Shown here piece after piece: positions 15,413 through 22,966 of a stretch of DNA of 64,000 bases. Location of the stretch: IMG/VR virus record IMGVR_UViG_3300009431_000002, positions 1 to 64,000 of that record; one strand, 5' to 3'. The notes under the pieces are model-generated. The model ran no database searches. It was not told the DNA's origin and saw only the letters and a program-made list of their open reading frames with translations. Position 1 is the stretch's first letter. Each line of letters begins with the position of its first letter. Origin of the DNA: a virus. The position numbers were made by a program, and so were the translations under genes.

Positions 15413-15413
15413 A
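15328..15413 (+). tRNA. tRNA-Leu(CAG), copy 1
   Basis: Class II tRNA: acceptor GGGAGAG/CTCTCCC, anticodon stem CGGGT/GCTCG with loop TTCAGGA, long variable arm, CCA encoded. It reads CTG, a preferred Leu codon here. A diverged copy lies on the other strand at 18539. Confidence 0.93.
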
Positions 15414-15415
15414 GT

Positions 15416-15500
15416 GCCGGAGTGGCGGAACGGTAGACGCGCGGGTCTGAGGGGCTCGTGTCCGAGTGGCGTCCGGGTTCGACTCCCGGTTCCGGCACCA
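15416..15500 (+). tRNA. tRNA-Leu(GAG)
   Basis: Class II: acceptor GCCGGAG/TTCCGGC, anticodon loop CTGAGGG, long variable arm, CCA encoded. It reads CTC. Confidence 0.92.
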
Positions 15501-15514
15501 CAACAAGAACTCGT

Positions 15515-15592
15515 GCGGGAGTAGCTCCAACTGGCTAGAGCAGCGGCCTTCCAAGCCGACGGTTCAGGGTTCGAGCCCCTGTTCCCGCACCA
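15515..15592 (+). tRNA. tRNA-Gly(TCC)
   Basis: Acceptor GCGGGAG/TTCCCGC, anticodon loop CTTCCAA, CCA encoded. The anticodon stem has a terminal G-A mismatch. It reads GGA/GGG. Confidence 0.9.
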
Positions 15593-15593
15593 T

Positions 15594-15671
15594 GTGCCGG
15601 GGCGCAAGGCGTCATAGGGAGAAGGGGACGGCCTCGCTCCTGTTTCGCGTGGGGAAACCCACCCCCGGCAC
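15594..15671 (+). ncRNA. Cloverleaf-like structured RNA between two tRNA-Gly genes
   Basis: GTGCCGGGG pairs perfectly (9 bp) with the CCCCGGCAC that closes the element. Inside are three hairpins: AGGCGTC/GACGGCCT with one bulge and a purine loop containing AGGGAGAAGGG, CGC/GCG around TCCTGTTTC, and GTGGG-GAAA-CCCAC. It has no anticodon arm, T-loop consensus or CCA, so it is not a normal tRNA. TCCT in the second loop could pair with the purine loop. It lies in the tRNA transcript. Confidence 0.45.
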
Positions 15672-15673
15672 CT

Positions 15674-15749
15674 GTGGGCATGGCGCAGTCGGTGGCGCGT
15701 CGGGTTGCCAATCCGAAGGTCGCGGGTTCGAGCCCCGCTGCCCACACCA
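15674..15749 (+). tRNA. tRNA-Gly(GCC)
   Basis: Acceptor GTGGGCA/TGCCCAC, anticodon loop TTGCCAA, CCA encoded. It reads GGC. Confidence 0.93.
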
Positions 15750-15757
15750 ACAGCTTT

Positions 15758-15846
15758 GCGAGCGTGGCGGAATTGGTATACGCGCCGGATTCAAAATCCG
15801 GTGGTCCTTCGCGGCCGTGCAGGTTCGATGCCTGCCGCTCGCACCA
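15758..15846 (+). tRNA. tRNA-Leu(CAA)
   Basis: Class II: acceptor GCGAGCG/CGCTCGC, anticodon stem CCGGA/TCCGG with loop TTCAAAA, CCA encoded. It reads TTG. Confidence 0.93.
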
Positions 15847-15848
15847 GA

Positions 15849-15924
15849 TGGGGAGTAGTTCAGTTGGTAGAACGGTTGGCTCTGGACCAGCATGTCGGGG
15901 GTTCGAGTCCCTCCTCCCCATCCA
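15849..15924 (+). tRNA. tRNA-Gln(CTG)
   Basis: Acceptor TGGGGAG/CTCCCCA, anticodon stem GTTGG/CCAGC with loop CTCTGGA, CCA encoded. It reads CAG. It is the last plus-strand tRNA. Confidence 0.93.
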
Positions 15925-15946
15925 TCGTGAAACCCGGCTCGAAATC

Positions 15947-15956
15947 GGGATAAGGG
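15947..15956 (+). promoter_or_regulatory. GGNAYAAGGG promoter box
   Basis: GGGATAAGGG lies 25 bases before ATG 15982, with CAGGAGG as ribosome site. It separates the operon from the tRNA genes just upstream. Confidence 0.6.
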
Positions 15957-15981
15957 CCCCGAACCCGAAGCAGGAGGTAGC

Positions 15982-18060
15982 ATGCCCGAATTCAAGCCGT
16001 TCGCCGAGCTTGTCCGATCCGCGTTCCAGGAGATGGCCGCCGGTGGGCTCTTCGTCGTCAACATCAGTGGGGACGACCTGTACGAGTCCTACCTGGGTGC
16101 GTTCCCGGACGGCACCAATCCCGTCTTCCGTGAGCGCACCGAGCACGACTGCAGCAGCTGCAAGCACTTCATCCGCCGCGTGGGCATGGTCATCGACCAG
16201 GACCGCAACACGGTCTGGGACAAGGCCGCCCGAACGGCCGAGTACCCCTACAACGAGGTGGCCTCCGACCTGGCCGCCATGGTCAAGGCCGCTCCGATCC
16301 GCGACGTCTTCCGCGTCCAGGAGAGCGGCATCGGCACCGCCATGAACCGCGGCGTGAGCCCGTCGGGCCAGGTCGAGCGCTGGCACCACTTCCACACCGG
16401 CAGCATCCCGAAGCGCTTCCGCGCGGCGAGCCCGGGGGAGGCCCAGGGCGCGTACCGCACCACCGTCCAGGTCTTCCGGCGCGGGCTGGAGGAGCTGACC
16501 ACCGACGCCCTGGAGACCGTGCTGGCGCTGATCGACGCCAACAACCTCTATCGGGGCGAGGAGCACCGCGAGAAGGTGGCGGGCTTCCTCAAGACGCAGC
16601 AGGAGTTCCTCGACCTCGGCGCCGTTGACCGGGAGCGCTTCGTCTGGGCACGCGCCGACGACCCGGCCACCCGCTTCCGCAACACCGCCATCGGCACCCT
16701 GGTCCAGGACCTGAGCGAGGGCATGGACGTCACGAAGGCGGTCAAGCGGTTCGAGGCGAAGGTCGCGCCGGAGAACTACAAGCGCACCTCGGCCGTCATC
16801 ACCCCCGGCATGGTCAAGGAGGCCATGAAGACCATCACGACGATGGATCTGGAGCCCGCCCTGGAGCGGCGGTTCGCCCGCGTCGAGGACGTCAACGTCA
16901 ACGACGTGCTGTGGGTGGACAACCAGGTCAAGCCGCTGATGGCCGGCGGCCTCGGCGACATGCTCATGGACCACGCCCAGGCAGCGCAGGGCTACGAGCT
17001 CGACGAGAAGCGCGCCGAGGACATCGCCGTCGACGAGTTCCTGGCCAGCGTGCTCCCCGAGGCCGCGGCCGTGGAGCTGCTGCTGAAGACCGCGCACCTG
17101 GGCAACCTGATGTCGCTCACGGCGCCGGTCCACCCGGCGCCCCACCAGCTGTTCCAGTGGGACAACGACTTCGCCTGGTCCTACGCCGGCAACATGGCCG
17201 ACTCCGAGCTGCGCAAGCGCGTGTCCGCCGCCGGCGGACGCGTGGACGGGGCGTTCCGCTTCTCTCACTCGTGGAACCACGACAAGCGCAACGCCTCGCT
17301 GATGGACCTCCACGTCTTCATGCCCGGGAACGGGACCTCGTACTCCCGGCCCGGGACCACCCACGACGTCTACGGCAACAACGAGCGCGTGGGGTGGAAC
17401 CACCGACAGCATCCCAGGTCCGGCGGCGTCCAGGACGTGGACTACGTGAAGGAGGCGCCTCCCGGGTACATCCCCGTCGAGAACATCACGTTCCCCGACA
17501 TCACGCGGATGCGTCCCGGCACGTATATCTGCAAGATCCACAACTGGCAGCTCCGACAGCCCACGCAGGGCGGCTTCCAGGCCGAGATCGAGTTCGGCGG
17601 GCAGGCGTTCACCTACGAGCACCTGGCACCCCTCAAGCACAAGGAGTGGGTGACGGTCGCCACGGTGACGCTGAAGCATGGCGAGTTCTCCATCGAGCAC
17701 CACCTGCCGTGCGGCACGGCCGCCCAGGAGAAGTGGGGCCTGACGTCCGAGCGGTTCGTCAAGGTCAACTTCGTGACCCTGAGCCCCAACCACTGGGGCG
17801 ACAACGCCGTGGGCAACCGCCACACGCTCTTCGTGCTCGACGGCGCGAAGAACGACGAGCCCTGCCGAGGCATCTACAACGAGTTCCTGCACCCCCGCCT
17901 GATCAAGCACCGCAAGGTGTTCGAGGTCATCGGCGACAAGACGAAGTGCCAGCCCACCGAGGGCCAGCTGTCCGGCGTCGGCTTCTCGTCCACGAAGCGC
18001 GACGCCGTGCTCATCAAGATCGACAACCAGCGCCTGTACCGCGTCCGGTTCGGCGCGTAG
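15982..18060 (+). CDS. Large conserved phage protein with YfaP/DUF2135-like region
   Basis: A 692-residue soluble protein. The N-terminal part includes a Cys pair (HDCSSCKHF, about residues 55-63) and a helical central section. From about residue 395 the text WDNDFAWSYAG..., FSHSWNHDKRNASLMDLHVFMPG and the repeated beta-strands around 500-620 resemble the YfaP/DUF2135-type beta-sandwich proteins found in many large phages, always annotated as hypothetical. It is the first gene of a two-gene operon with 18072-18485, a pairing I recall from other phages. Role unknown; high conservation suggests a core replication-phase or particle function. Confidence 0.8.
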   Translation: MPEFKPFAELVRSAFQEMAAGGLFVVNISGDDLYESYLGAFPDGTNPVFRERTEHDCSSCKHFIRRVGMVIDQDRNTVWDKAARTAEYPYNEVASDLAAMVKAAPIRDVFRVQESGIGTAMNRGVSPSGQVERWHHFHTGSIPKRFRAASPGEAQGAYRTTVQVFRRGLEELTTDALETVLALIDANNLYRGEEHREKVAGFLKTQQEFLDLGAVDRERFVWARADDPATRFRNTAIGTLVQDLSEGMDVTKAVKRFEAKVAPENYKRTSAVITPGMVKEAMKTITTMDLEPALERRFARVEDVNVNDVLWVDNQVKPLMAGGLGDMLMDHAQAAQGYELDEKRAEDIAVDEFLASVLPEAAAVELLLKTAHLGNLMSLTAPVHPAPHQLFQWDNDFAWSYAGNMADSELRKRVSAAGGRVDGAFRFSHSWNHDKRNASLMDLHVFMPGNGTSYSRPGTTHDVYGNNERVGWNHRQHPRSGGVQDVDYVKEAPPGYIPVENITFPDITRMRPGTYICKIHNWQLRQPTQGGFQAEIEFGGQAFTYEHLAPLKHKEWVTVATVTLKHGEFSIEHHLPCGTAAQEKWGLTSERFVKVNFVTLSPNHWGDNAVGNRHTLFVLDGAKNDEPCRGIYNEFLHPRLIKHRKVFEVIGDKTKCQPTEGQLSGVGFSSTKRDAVLIKIDNQRLYRVRFGA

Positions 18061-18071
18061 AGAGGAGAACT

Positions 18072-18485
18072 ATGGACACCGCCAAGATGTACGAGGTCGC
18101 GCTCCGCAACAAGCTCCGGTTCGAGAGCCCCAAGGGCCCGCTGAGCCTGGAGCACCTGTGGGACGTGCCGCTGCGCTCCCGCACCAACTTCAACCTGGAC
18201 ACCATCGCCCGGACCGCCAGCCGCGATCTCAAGGAGACGTCCGAGGAGAGCTTCGTCGCCACGCGCAAGAGCCCGAAGCAGACGCTGGCCGAGGTCAAGC
18301 TCGAGCTCGTCAAGCACGTCATCGCGGTCAAGCTCGCCGAGGAGGAGAAGGCCGAGAAGCGCGCCGACGCCGTCAAGCGCAAGGAGAAGCTGACGGAGAT
18401 CCTGGAGCGCAAGCAGGACGCCAAGTTCGAGGAGATGGACGAGGCCGCCATCCGCAAGGAGCTCGCCGAGCTCGACGCCTCCTGA
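18072..18485 (+). CDS. Conserved phage coiled-coil protein (partner of upstream gene)
   Basis: The 137-residue product has the conserved opening ALRNKLRFESPKGPLSLEHLWD (quoted in part; about residues 9-30) seen in a small family widespread in phages, then a charged coiled coil rich in Glu/Lys/Ala with EIVKH-like text (LELVKHVIAVKLAEEE, about residues 77-92) and the ending KELAEL. AGGAGAA precedes ATG 18072, 11 bases after the upstream stop. A strong hairpin at 18498 ends the unit. Function is not established for this family. Confidence 0.85.
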   Translation: MDTAKMYEVALRNKLRFESPKGPLSLEHLWDVPLRSRTNFNLDTIARTASRDLKETSEESFVATRKSPKQTLAEVKLELVKHVIAVKLAEEEKAEKRADAVKRKEKLTEILERKQDAKFEEMDEAAIRKELAELDAS

Positions 18486-18497
18486 CCCCACGCCCTG

Positions 18498-18526
18498 GGA
18501 GGGCCGGCACGCCGCCGGTCCTCCCG
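18498..18526 (+). terminator. Strong hairpin after two-gene operon
   Basis: GGGAGG-G-CCGGC pairs with GCCGG-T-CCTCCC (11 bp with one mismatch), followed by GTTAGC. It lies 12 bases after the stop of 18072-18485. Confidence 0.6.
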
Positions 18527-18538
18527 TTAGCTCGGAAT

Positions 18539-18622
18539 GGCGGAGAGGGTGGGAATCGAACCCACACGCCCGAAGACACGAGGTCCTGAACCCCGCGCGT
18601 CTACCAATTCCGCCACTCTCCC
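18539..18622 (-). tRNA. tRNA-Leu(CAG), copy 2 (diverged acceptor)
   Basis: The anticodon arm (CGGGG, loop TTCAGGA, CCTCG) and long variable arm are intact, but the acceptor is out of register: 5' GGGAGAG faces 3' CCTCTCC-G-CCA, leaving a mismatch whichever way it is aligned. Copy 1 at 15328 pairs perfectly. It may be a decaying duplicate. It stands alone on the minus strand with its own promoter. Confidence 0.8.
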
Positions 18623-18758
18623 ACACGCACTTCTCCCGCCCCCGGCTACCCGGGGTTCGGGCGTACGGGGGCGGCGACTACTGGATACCCAGAAGCTGGA
18701 GCGACAATCCGAGGACTTGGATGTCGGAGACGTGCATGGGGGCACTACAGCACGGCCC
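18540..18758 (-). repeat. Inverted repeat, right arm
   Basis: Reverse-complement partner of 15195-15412, with shared -10 area, GGATTGTCGCT, the CCCCGTACGCCCG block and tRNA-Leu(CAG). The arms differ by scattered substitutions and small indels, so the duplication is not recent. Confidence 0.75.
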
Positions 18759-18772
18759 GCCAAGCGTGTCAA
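18744..18772 (-). promoter_or_regulatory. Sigma70-like promoter of tRNA-Leu copy 2
   Basis: On the minus strand TTGACA (18772-18767), 17 bases, TGTAGT (18749-18744), the counterpart of TTGACG-N17-TGTACT at 15179. It diverges from the GGTATAAGAC box at 18779. Nothing else is seen between 18623 and 18743 except the leader hairpins of the repeat. Confidence 0.6.
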
Positions 18773-18778
18773 GTTCTC

Positions 18779-18788
18779 GGTATAAGAC
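18779..18788 (+). promoter_or_regulatory. GGNAYAAGGG-type promoter box
   Basis: GGTATAAGAC lies 27 bases before ATG 18816, with GAGAGG as ribosome site. It heads the 18.8-24.7 kb operon. Confidence 0.5.
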
Positions 18789-18815
18789 GGATGAACCTAA
18801 CCACGAGAGGTAACC

Positions 18816-19472
18816 ATGACCACCTGGACCGTTATCGTTGGCAACATCGGCACCGTCTACGAGGGGTGCAACAGCCACGAGGCGCAGCAGTCGTACAAGA
18901 CCTACGTCAGCCTCTCCCAGCAGGGGTACGGCCGGGGGGGTGACGAGGTCGTAACCCTCATCAAGGGCGAGGAGATCGTGCAGGAGCATCTCCCCGACCT
19001 CGACGAGCCCCACAAGGTGAGCGAGGGCACGGACGCCCATGCCTACTACCGCGCTCTGCAGCGGGCCGAGGGGGAACTCCACCAGCTCCAGAAGGACCAC
19101 CGGACCACCCTGGCCCACACCCTGGCCCACAACCAGGCGCAGTCCAAGAAGCTCACCGAGCTGGGCAATACCGTCTCAGCACTGAAGAGCCTACTGCGCA
19201 AGATGGCCGAGCAGCGGCTGCTCGACAAGATTCACCACTTCAGCAGGGACGCCTCCATCGTCCCCAGCGGTCTCCCCGAGGCCAACACCAGCAGCGAGGA
19301 GGAGAGGGCTGCGCTGCGCGCACTCCAGTCCCAAGGCTTGGTGGAGCGAGTGGGGGAACAGCGCTGGGCGGCGTATCGCCTGACCTACGAGGGGCGTACC
19401 CGACGCGACTACCTGCACAACCACTACAACCTCGACGCATCGCTGATGCGCTACCTGACGGAGAACACATGA
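18816..19472 (+). CDS. Unknown protein with central coiled coil
   Basis: A 218-residue protein: an alpha/beta N-terminus (residues 1-60), a coiled-coil middle rich in Gln/Leu/Lys (about 80-140, with HTLAHNQAQSKKL) and a basic helical C-terminus that could be a winged helix (SQGLVERVGEQRWAAYRLT, about 170-188). It is the first gene of a long plus operon and overlaps the ComM-like gene by four bases. Not recognised; regulation or DNA binding is only a possibility. Confidence 0.7.
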   Translation: MTTWTVIVGNIGTVYEGCNSHEAQQSYKTYVSLSQQGYGRGGDEVVTLIKGEEIVQEHLPDLDEPHKVSEGTDAHAYYRALQRAEGELHQLQKDHRTTLAHTLAHNQAQSKKLTELGNTVSALKSLLRKMAEQRLLDKIHHFSRDASIVPSGLPEANTSSEEERAALRALQSQGLVERVGEQRWAAYRLTYEGRTRRDYLHNHYNLDASLMRYLTENT

Positions 19473-20713
19473 AGACTGCAACGCTACTCGGCCTCGAAGC
19501 CCAACAGATCAACATCCTCGTGAGCAGGGAGCCCAGCGCGGGCCACAGGTTCTGGATCATCGGACTACCCGCTCACGCTACCGGGGAGACCGCCGCGAGA
19601 GTTCGCGCTGCCATCGTGGCCAGCGGATACGAGTTCCCGTCTGGGGTCTCCGTGCGGCTGTTCCCCGACGACGTGCCCAAGTACGGCACCCACTACGACC
19701 TGCCCATCGCCCTGGCCATCATCGACGCCCTCTACCTCGCCAAGGTGCACTTCACCTCCCACTACCTGCCCGTGGGCGAGCTGGGACTGAACGGTGAGGT
19801 GCGGCCCGTCCGCGGCGTGCTGGCCATGCGCTCGGCGGAGGATCTCAACACCAGTGGAGTCCTCTGCCCCTACGACAACATCGCCCAGGCGGCCATGTAC
19901 CCCGGCGGGGTCGGCAGCGTCTTCGGCGTCCGCACCCTGCAGGAAGCCGTCGCCTACGCCAGCGGGGAGATCGCCGACCCCACTCCGCCTCCTGTGCCGG
20001 TCCCGCCCTCCCAGGACGTCGTCGACATGTACGACGTAAGGGGCCATAAACGGGCCAAAAGGGCTATGGAGGCGGCTGCCGTCAATGGCGCCAACATCCT
20101 CCTGCAGGGACCGGCTGGCTGCGGCAAGACCATGCTGGCCCGCCGGTTCCCTACCATCCTACCTACCATGCACGCGGTGGAGGAGCACGGCGTGGCGCGC
20201 ATCTTCAGCGCCTCCGGTCTGACGGCTCCTGGCGCCGCGGCCTACGTGACCACGAGGCCCTTCCGCGCGCCGCACCACACGTGCTCAGCGCAGGCCCTCG
20301 TGGGCGGTGGGGTGCCTGTCCGCCCCGGCGAGGTCACGCTGGCCCACAACGGAGTGCTCTTCCTGGACGAGCTGCCCGAGTTCCCGCGGGCCGCCATCGA
20401 CGCCCTGCGGCAGCCGCTGAGGGAGAAGAGGGTCACCTTCGCCCGTGCGGGCATGGTCTACGAGTTCCCCGCCAGCTTCCAGCTGGTGGCCGCGGCCAAC
20501 CACTGCCCCTGTGGGAGATTGATGCAGCAGTGCACCTGCAGCAGTGCCGAGCTGCGCCGGTACACGGCGCGCGTCGATGAGCTGGTGGACAAGCTGGAGC
20601 TGGAGGTCATCCAGGTGAAGGGGGCCAACCCCTACCAGCTGTACGACGAGCCCAAGGGCGAAACATCGGAGACCATCCGGGAGCGGGTGGAGGAGGCACG
20701 AAGAAATGACTGA
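19469..20713 (+). CDS. comM: ComM/YifB-like AAA+ ATPase, C-terminally short
   Basis: The 414-residue protein follows bacterial ComM over its length. An N-terminal ChlI-like domain (GLPAHATGETAARVRAA, DLPIALAI, PVGELGLNGEVRPVRG, residues about 30-120) precedes an Mg-chelatase AAA+ domain with Walker A GPAGCGKT (214-221), PFRAPHHT (264-271), Walker B VLFLDELPEF (296-305) and NHCPCG (345-350). Cellular ComM is a ring helicase that promotes branch migration during uptake or recombination and is about 500 residues. Here the conserved R-x-SGPLLDRIDL region is replaced by RVDELVDKLELEV and the C-terminal domain of about 90 residues is absent, so activity may differ. Confidence 0.88.
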   Translation: MKTATLLGLEAQQINILVSREPSAGHRFWIIGLPAHATGETAARVRAAIVASGYEFPSGVSVRLFPDDVPKYGTHYDLPIALAIIDALYLAKVHFTSHYLPVGELGLNGEVRPVRGVLAMRSAEDLNTSGVLCPYDNIAQAAMYPGGVGSVFGVRTLQEAVAYASGEIADPTPPPVPVPPSQDVVDMYDVRGHKRAKRAMEAAAVNGANILLQGPAGCGKTMLARRFPTILPTMHAVEEHGVARIFSASGLTAPGAAAYVTTRPFRAPHHTCSAQALVGGGVPVRPGEVTLAHNGVLFLDELPEFPRAAIDALRQPLREKRVTFARAGMVYEFPASFQLVAAANHCPCGRLMQQCTCSSAELRRYTARVDELVDKLELEVIQVKGANPYQLYDEPKGETSETIRERVEEARRND

Positions 20714-21404
20714 CAACTACCAGCAGTGGAGCGAGATCATCGAGGATCTGACGGGCGAGGAGATCGCCTGGATCAACGAAGACCTCCTCCGGTTCAGTCC
20801 GGGGGAAGACGGAGGCATCATCGAGCGTGGCGGGGACACCCTGCTGCTCATCGACAAGAACGGCAACTGGACTCCGCTGGGAGAGCAGTGGCGCGAGAAG
20901 CACCCGGCGTTCACCGAGGACGACTACGCCTGGCCCAGCTTCGACTGGTCCATCAGCACCTACAAGGGAGAGCCCCACATCTGGTTCCGGGGCGACTCCG
21001 GCTGCAACCTGGAGCACCTCGCTGACTTCGTGCACAGGTTCATCAAGAAGTTCCGCCCAGACATGATCTTCAAGCTCACCTGGGCCGAGTGGTGCTCTGG
21101 CCCCCGTGTCGGCGAGTTCGGCGGCGGCTGGTTCGTCGCGCACAAGGGTGGCGTGGAGTGGGGGAACACCTACGAGGACACCAAGATCTGCGCCGACCGG
21201 ATCAAGCACCCCTGGCTGACCGACAGGGTCCAGTTCGCCCGTCTCCTCTGCGAGATGAGCGCCCTGGGACTGCCGGACGGTGAGGACAACTGGGATCTCT
21301 TCAACGACCTGAAGGAGAACATGGACCTCACCGACAATGACATCGACGAGCTGTTCGAGCGCGCCCACAAAGTGTGGGAGGACGCGAAGGAGAGGATGAC
21401 GTAA
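20706..21404 (+). CDS. Unknown acidic protein (232 aa)
   Basis: The protein is Trp-rich and acidic (pI clearly low by composition) with a glutamate/aspartate-rich C-terminus. Beta-type stretches carry WFRGDSG, WAEWCSGPR and GGGWFVAHKGG (about residues 95-150), and the C-terminal 60 residues look helical. It overlaps the ComM-like gene by eight bases and the next gene by one base (TAATG). No family recognised. Confidence 0.72.
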   Translation: MTDNYQQWSEIIEDLTGEEIAWINEDLLRFSPGEDGGIIERGGDTLLLIDKNGNWTPLGEQWREKHPAFTEDDYAWPSFDWSISTYKGEPHIWFRGDSGCNLEHLADFVHRFIKKFRPDMIFKLTWAEWCSGPRVGEFGGGWFVAHKGGVEWGNTYEDTKICADRIKHPWLTDRVQFARLLCEMSALGLPDGEDNWDLFNDLKENMDLTDNDIDELFERAHKVWEDAKERMT

Positions 21405-21718
21405 TGGAGGTGCACCCACCTGTGCGGGTGTTCTGCTTCGAGTGTGGAGACGAGATCGAGGTGGTGGACACACAACGAGAAGAAGACGGCTCGCTGTCTG
21501 TCAGCATCTCCGGTGCCTGTGAGCGCGAGTGCCAGCAGGCGGCAGAGAAGTCCTCCTGGGCGGCGCACCAGCGCGAACAGCAGATACAAGAGAGGGCCGA
21601 CCGCCTACTCCGTGAGGAGCGGCAGAACGCCGAAACCGAGCGGTTCCTGCGCGATGAGCGCGACCGCAAAAACAAACAGGATCGCGCCTTCTGGCGCGCG
21701 ATGGGATGGAACCGATGA
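21404..21718 (+). CDS. Small Cys-pair protein with charged helix
   Basis: ATG 21404 overlaps the previous stop as TAATG. The 104-residue product begins with a C-x-x-C pair (VFCFECGDEIEV, about residues 8-19), another Cys pair near residues 40-44, and then a long Arg/Glu/Gln-rich helix, as in small treble-clef zinc proteins. Function unknown. Confidence 0.68.
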   Translation: MEVHPPVRVFCFECGDEIEVVDTQREEDGSLSVSISGACERECQQAAEKSSWAAHQREQQIQERADRLLREERQNAETERFLRDERDRKNKQDRAFWRAMGWNR

Positions 21719-21951
21719 TCCTGCCTGGCTACAAGACCAACTACGAGACCCTGCTCCGCGCCGCCAAGGCTGGCGACCTGGCGCTGGTGGAGTGCACCAG
21801 CATCGAGACCGGAGAGCCCGTCTTCGTGATCTGTAGCGTCCACGTGAGCGATGGCGAGTACGTCATGACTCCACTGGCCAAGATGTTCGACGGCAACCCC
21901 TACGAGGAGGTGGCTCCTCCCAGCTCGGAGAGGCCAGAGAATGAGAGCTAG
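21715..21951 (+). CDS. Small conserved protein, DUF6117-like
   Basis: From ATG 21715 (ATG 21706 is also possible) the 78-residue product reads MILPGYKTNYETLLRAAKAG and EPVFVICSVHV, a pattern I associate with the DUF6117-type short proteins of phages and proteobacteria. An alpha/beta fold without Cys or membrane segment is likely. It overlaps both neighbours by a few bases. Function unknown. Confidence 0.72.
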   Translation: MILPGYKTNYETLLRAAKAGDLALVECTSIETGEPVFVICSVHVSDGEYVMTPLAKMFDGNPYEEVAPPSSERPENES

Positions 21952-22141
21952 GGTCACCGCCACCCTCGACAAGCGCGTGCTGGCGCTACTCAAGGAGGAG
22001 GCAGCCCGTATGAACACGTCGGTCTCACACTTGATCGAGCGGAGCATCTGGAGGGCAATCAACTCCCCCGAAGGGCTAGGTGTGGACGATGTCGACGAAG
22101 CCATCAACAGGTACAAGGAAAGGAAAGATCATGCCGACTGA
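21941..22141 (+). CDS. Ribbon-helix-helix-type small DNA-binding protein
   Basis: The 66-residue product reads RARVTATLDKRVLALLKEEA followed by MNTSVSHLIERSIWRAI, the strand-helix-helix layout of CopG/Arc-type repressors. It binds DNA as a dimer if the assignment holds. It overlaps the previous stop by 11 bases and ends two bases before the RadC-like gene. No operator was identified near it. Confidence 0.65.
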   Translation: MRARVTATLDKRVLALLKEEAARMNTSVSHLIERSIWRAINSPEGLGVDDVDEAINRYKERKDHAD

Positions 22142-22143
22142 GG

Positions 22144-22587
22144 ATGGGCAGCATGCTACTTCGTGAGGCGCGGGTCACCTACACCAGCAGGCGCATCGAC
22201 CTGAAGCGCAAGTCCCTCAAGGGTTCCCAGGAGGCGTACGACGTGGTGAAGCACATCTTCACCCCGGGAGACCCCCAGGAGCGCTTCTACGTCGTCCTGC
22301 TGAACGCCAAGCACATGTACGAGGGCCACGCGCTGGTGTCTGTGGGGACTCTGGACGCAGCCATCGTTCACCCCCGAGACGTGTTCCGCCCCGCCGTTGC
22401 ACAGAGCAGCGCACTTGTAATCCTGGCCCACTACCACCCCTCGGGCGACCCAACACCTTCCGCAGAAGACGTGGCCGTCACCAAGCGGCTGGTCGCTGCG
22501 GGGGAGGTTCTGGGCATCGACGTACTGGACCACTTGATCATCTCGGATGAGAGCTGGTGCTCCATGCGGGACAGAGGAGAGATATGA
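22144..22587 (+). CDS. radC: RadC-like JAB/MPN-domain protein
   Basis: The 147-residue protein has the JAMM metal signature of RadC proteins: Glu near E46 (QERFYVVLL), H96-x-H98-PSGDPTPS and D109, then GIDVLDHLIIS (124-134). It lacks the helix-hairpin-helix region of full-length RadC and corresponds to the short phage/YeeS type. These are putative metal-dependent hydrolases with uncertain role. ATG 22144 or 22153 could start it. Its stop overlaps the next start (ATGA). Confidence 0.88.
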   Translation: MGSMLLREARVTYTSRRIDLKRKSLKGSQEAYDVVKHIFTPGDPQERFYVVLLNAKHMYEGHALVSVGTLDAAIVHPRDVFRPAVAQSSALVILAHYHPSGDPTPSAEDVAVTKRLVAAGEVLGIDVLDHLIISDESWCSMRDRGEI

Positions 22588-22760
22588 GCATCGCCATCAC
22601 CGGGACCCCCAACCGGGAGCGCACCTACGACGCGGGCTTCGGCGGCGCGGACAACCCTTTCCCCGACGACCCCGAGCTGTCCCGCTACTACGAGCTGGGG
22701 CGGCGGTGCCGAACCGATTGGCGGATGGAGCAGGCGATGGGCCGAATGGAGGCCCAGTGA
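22584..22760 (+). CDS. Small unknown protein (58 aa)
   Basis: ATG 22584 follows AGGAGAG and overlaps the RadC-like stop. The 58-residue product is polar with Tyr/Arg-rich text (YYELGRRCRTDWRMEQ) and no fold signature. The stop overlaps the next GTG start. Coding is supported by the tight coupling on both sides. Confidence 0.6.
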   Translation: MSIAITGTPNRERTYDAGFGGADNPFPDDPELSRYYELGRRCRTDWRMEQAMGRMEAQ

Positions 22761-22966
22761 CCGACCCCAAACAACTGGCCCGGGACCTGTTGCGGGACTT
22801 CGTCAGCGACATGCGCTGGGCCAAGAAGCAGGACGTCGCGTACCTCAAGAAGGTCCGCAAGGAGTTCCAGCTCTTCTGGCCCACCAGGCACAACCCCAAG
22901 TTCGACGAGTTTGGCTGGCCCGTAGTGCTGGCTGAGTTCAGCACCTTCAAGGAGGGAACACCATGA
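22757..22966 (+). CDS. Small basic unknown protein (69 aa)
   Basis: GTG 22757 overlaps the preceding stop (GTGA). The product is helical and basic in its first half (DLLRDFVSDMRWAKKQD) with an aromatic second half. It overlaps the next ATG by four bases. Not recognised. Confidence 0.58.
   Translation: MTDPKQLARDLLRDFVSDMRWAKKQDVAYLKKVRKEFQLFWPTRHNPKFDEFGWPVVLAEFSTFKEGTP

Noticed and set aside
14396-15745. Open frames of 100-180 codons across the tRNA arrays on either strand
   Set aside because: They follow T-loop and anticodon sequences (recurring GSNP, VRLP, RSTELRG text) and are reading of tRNA genes, not proteins.
15535-17910. A minus-strand frame of 791 codons
   Set aside because: It is antisense to the 15982-18060 gene and runs across tRNA genes. 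The plus gene has a promoter box, ribosome site and known family features.
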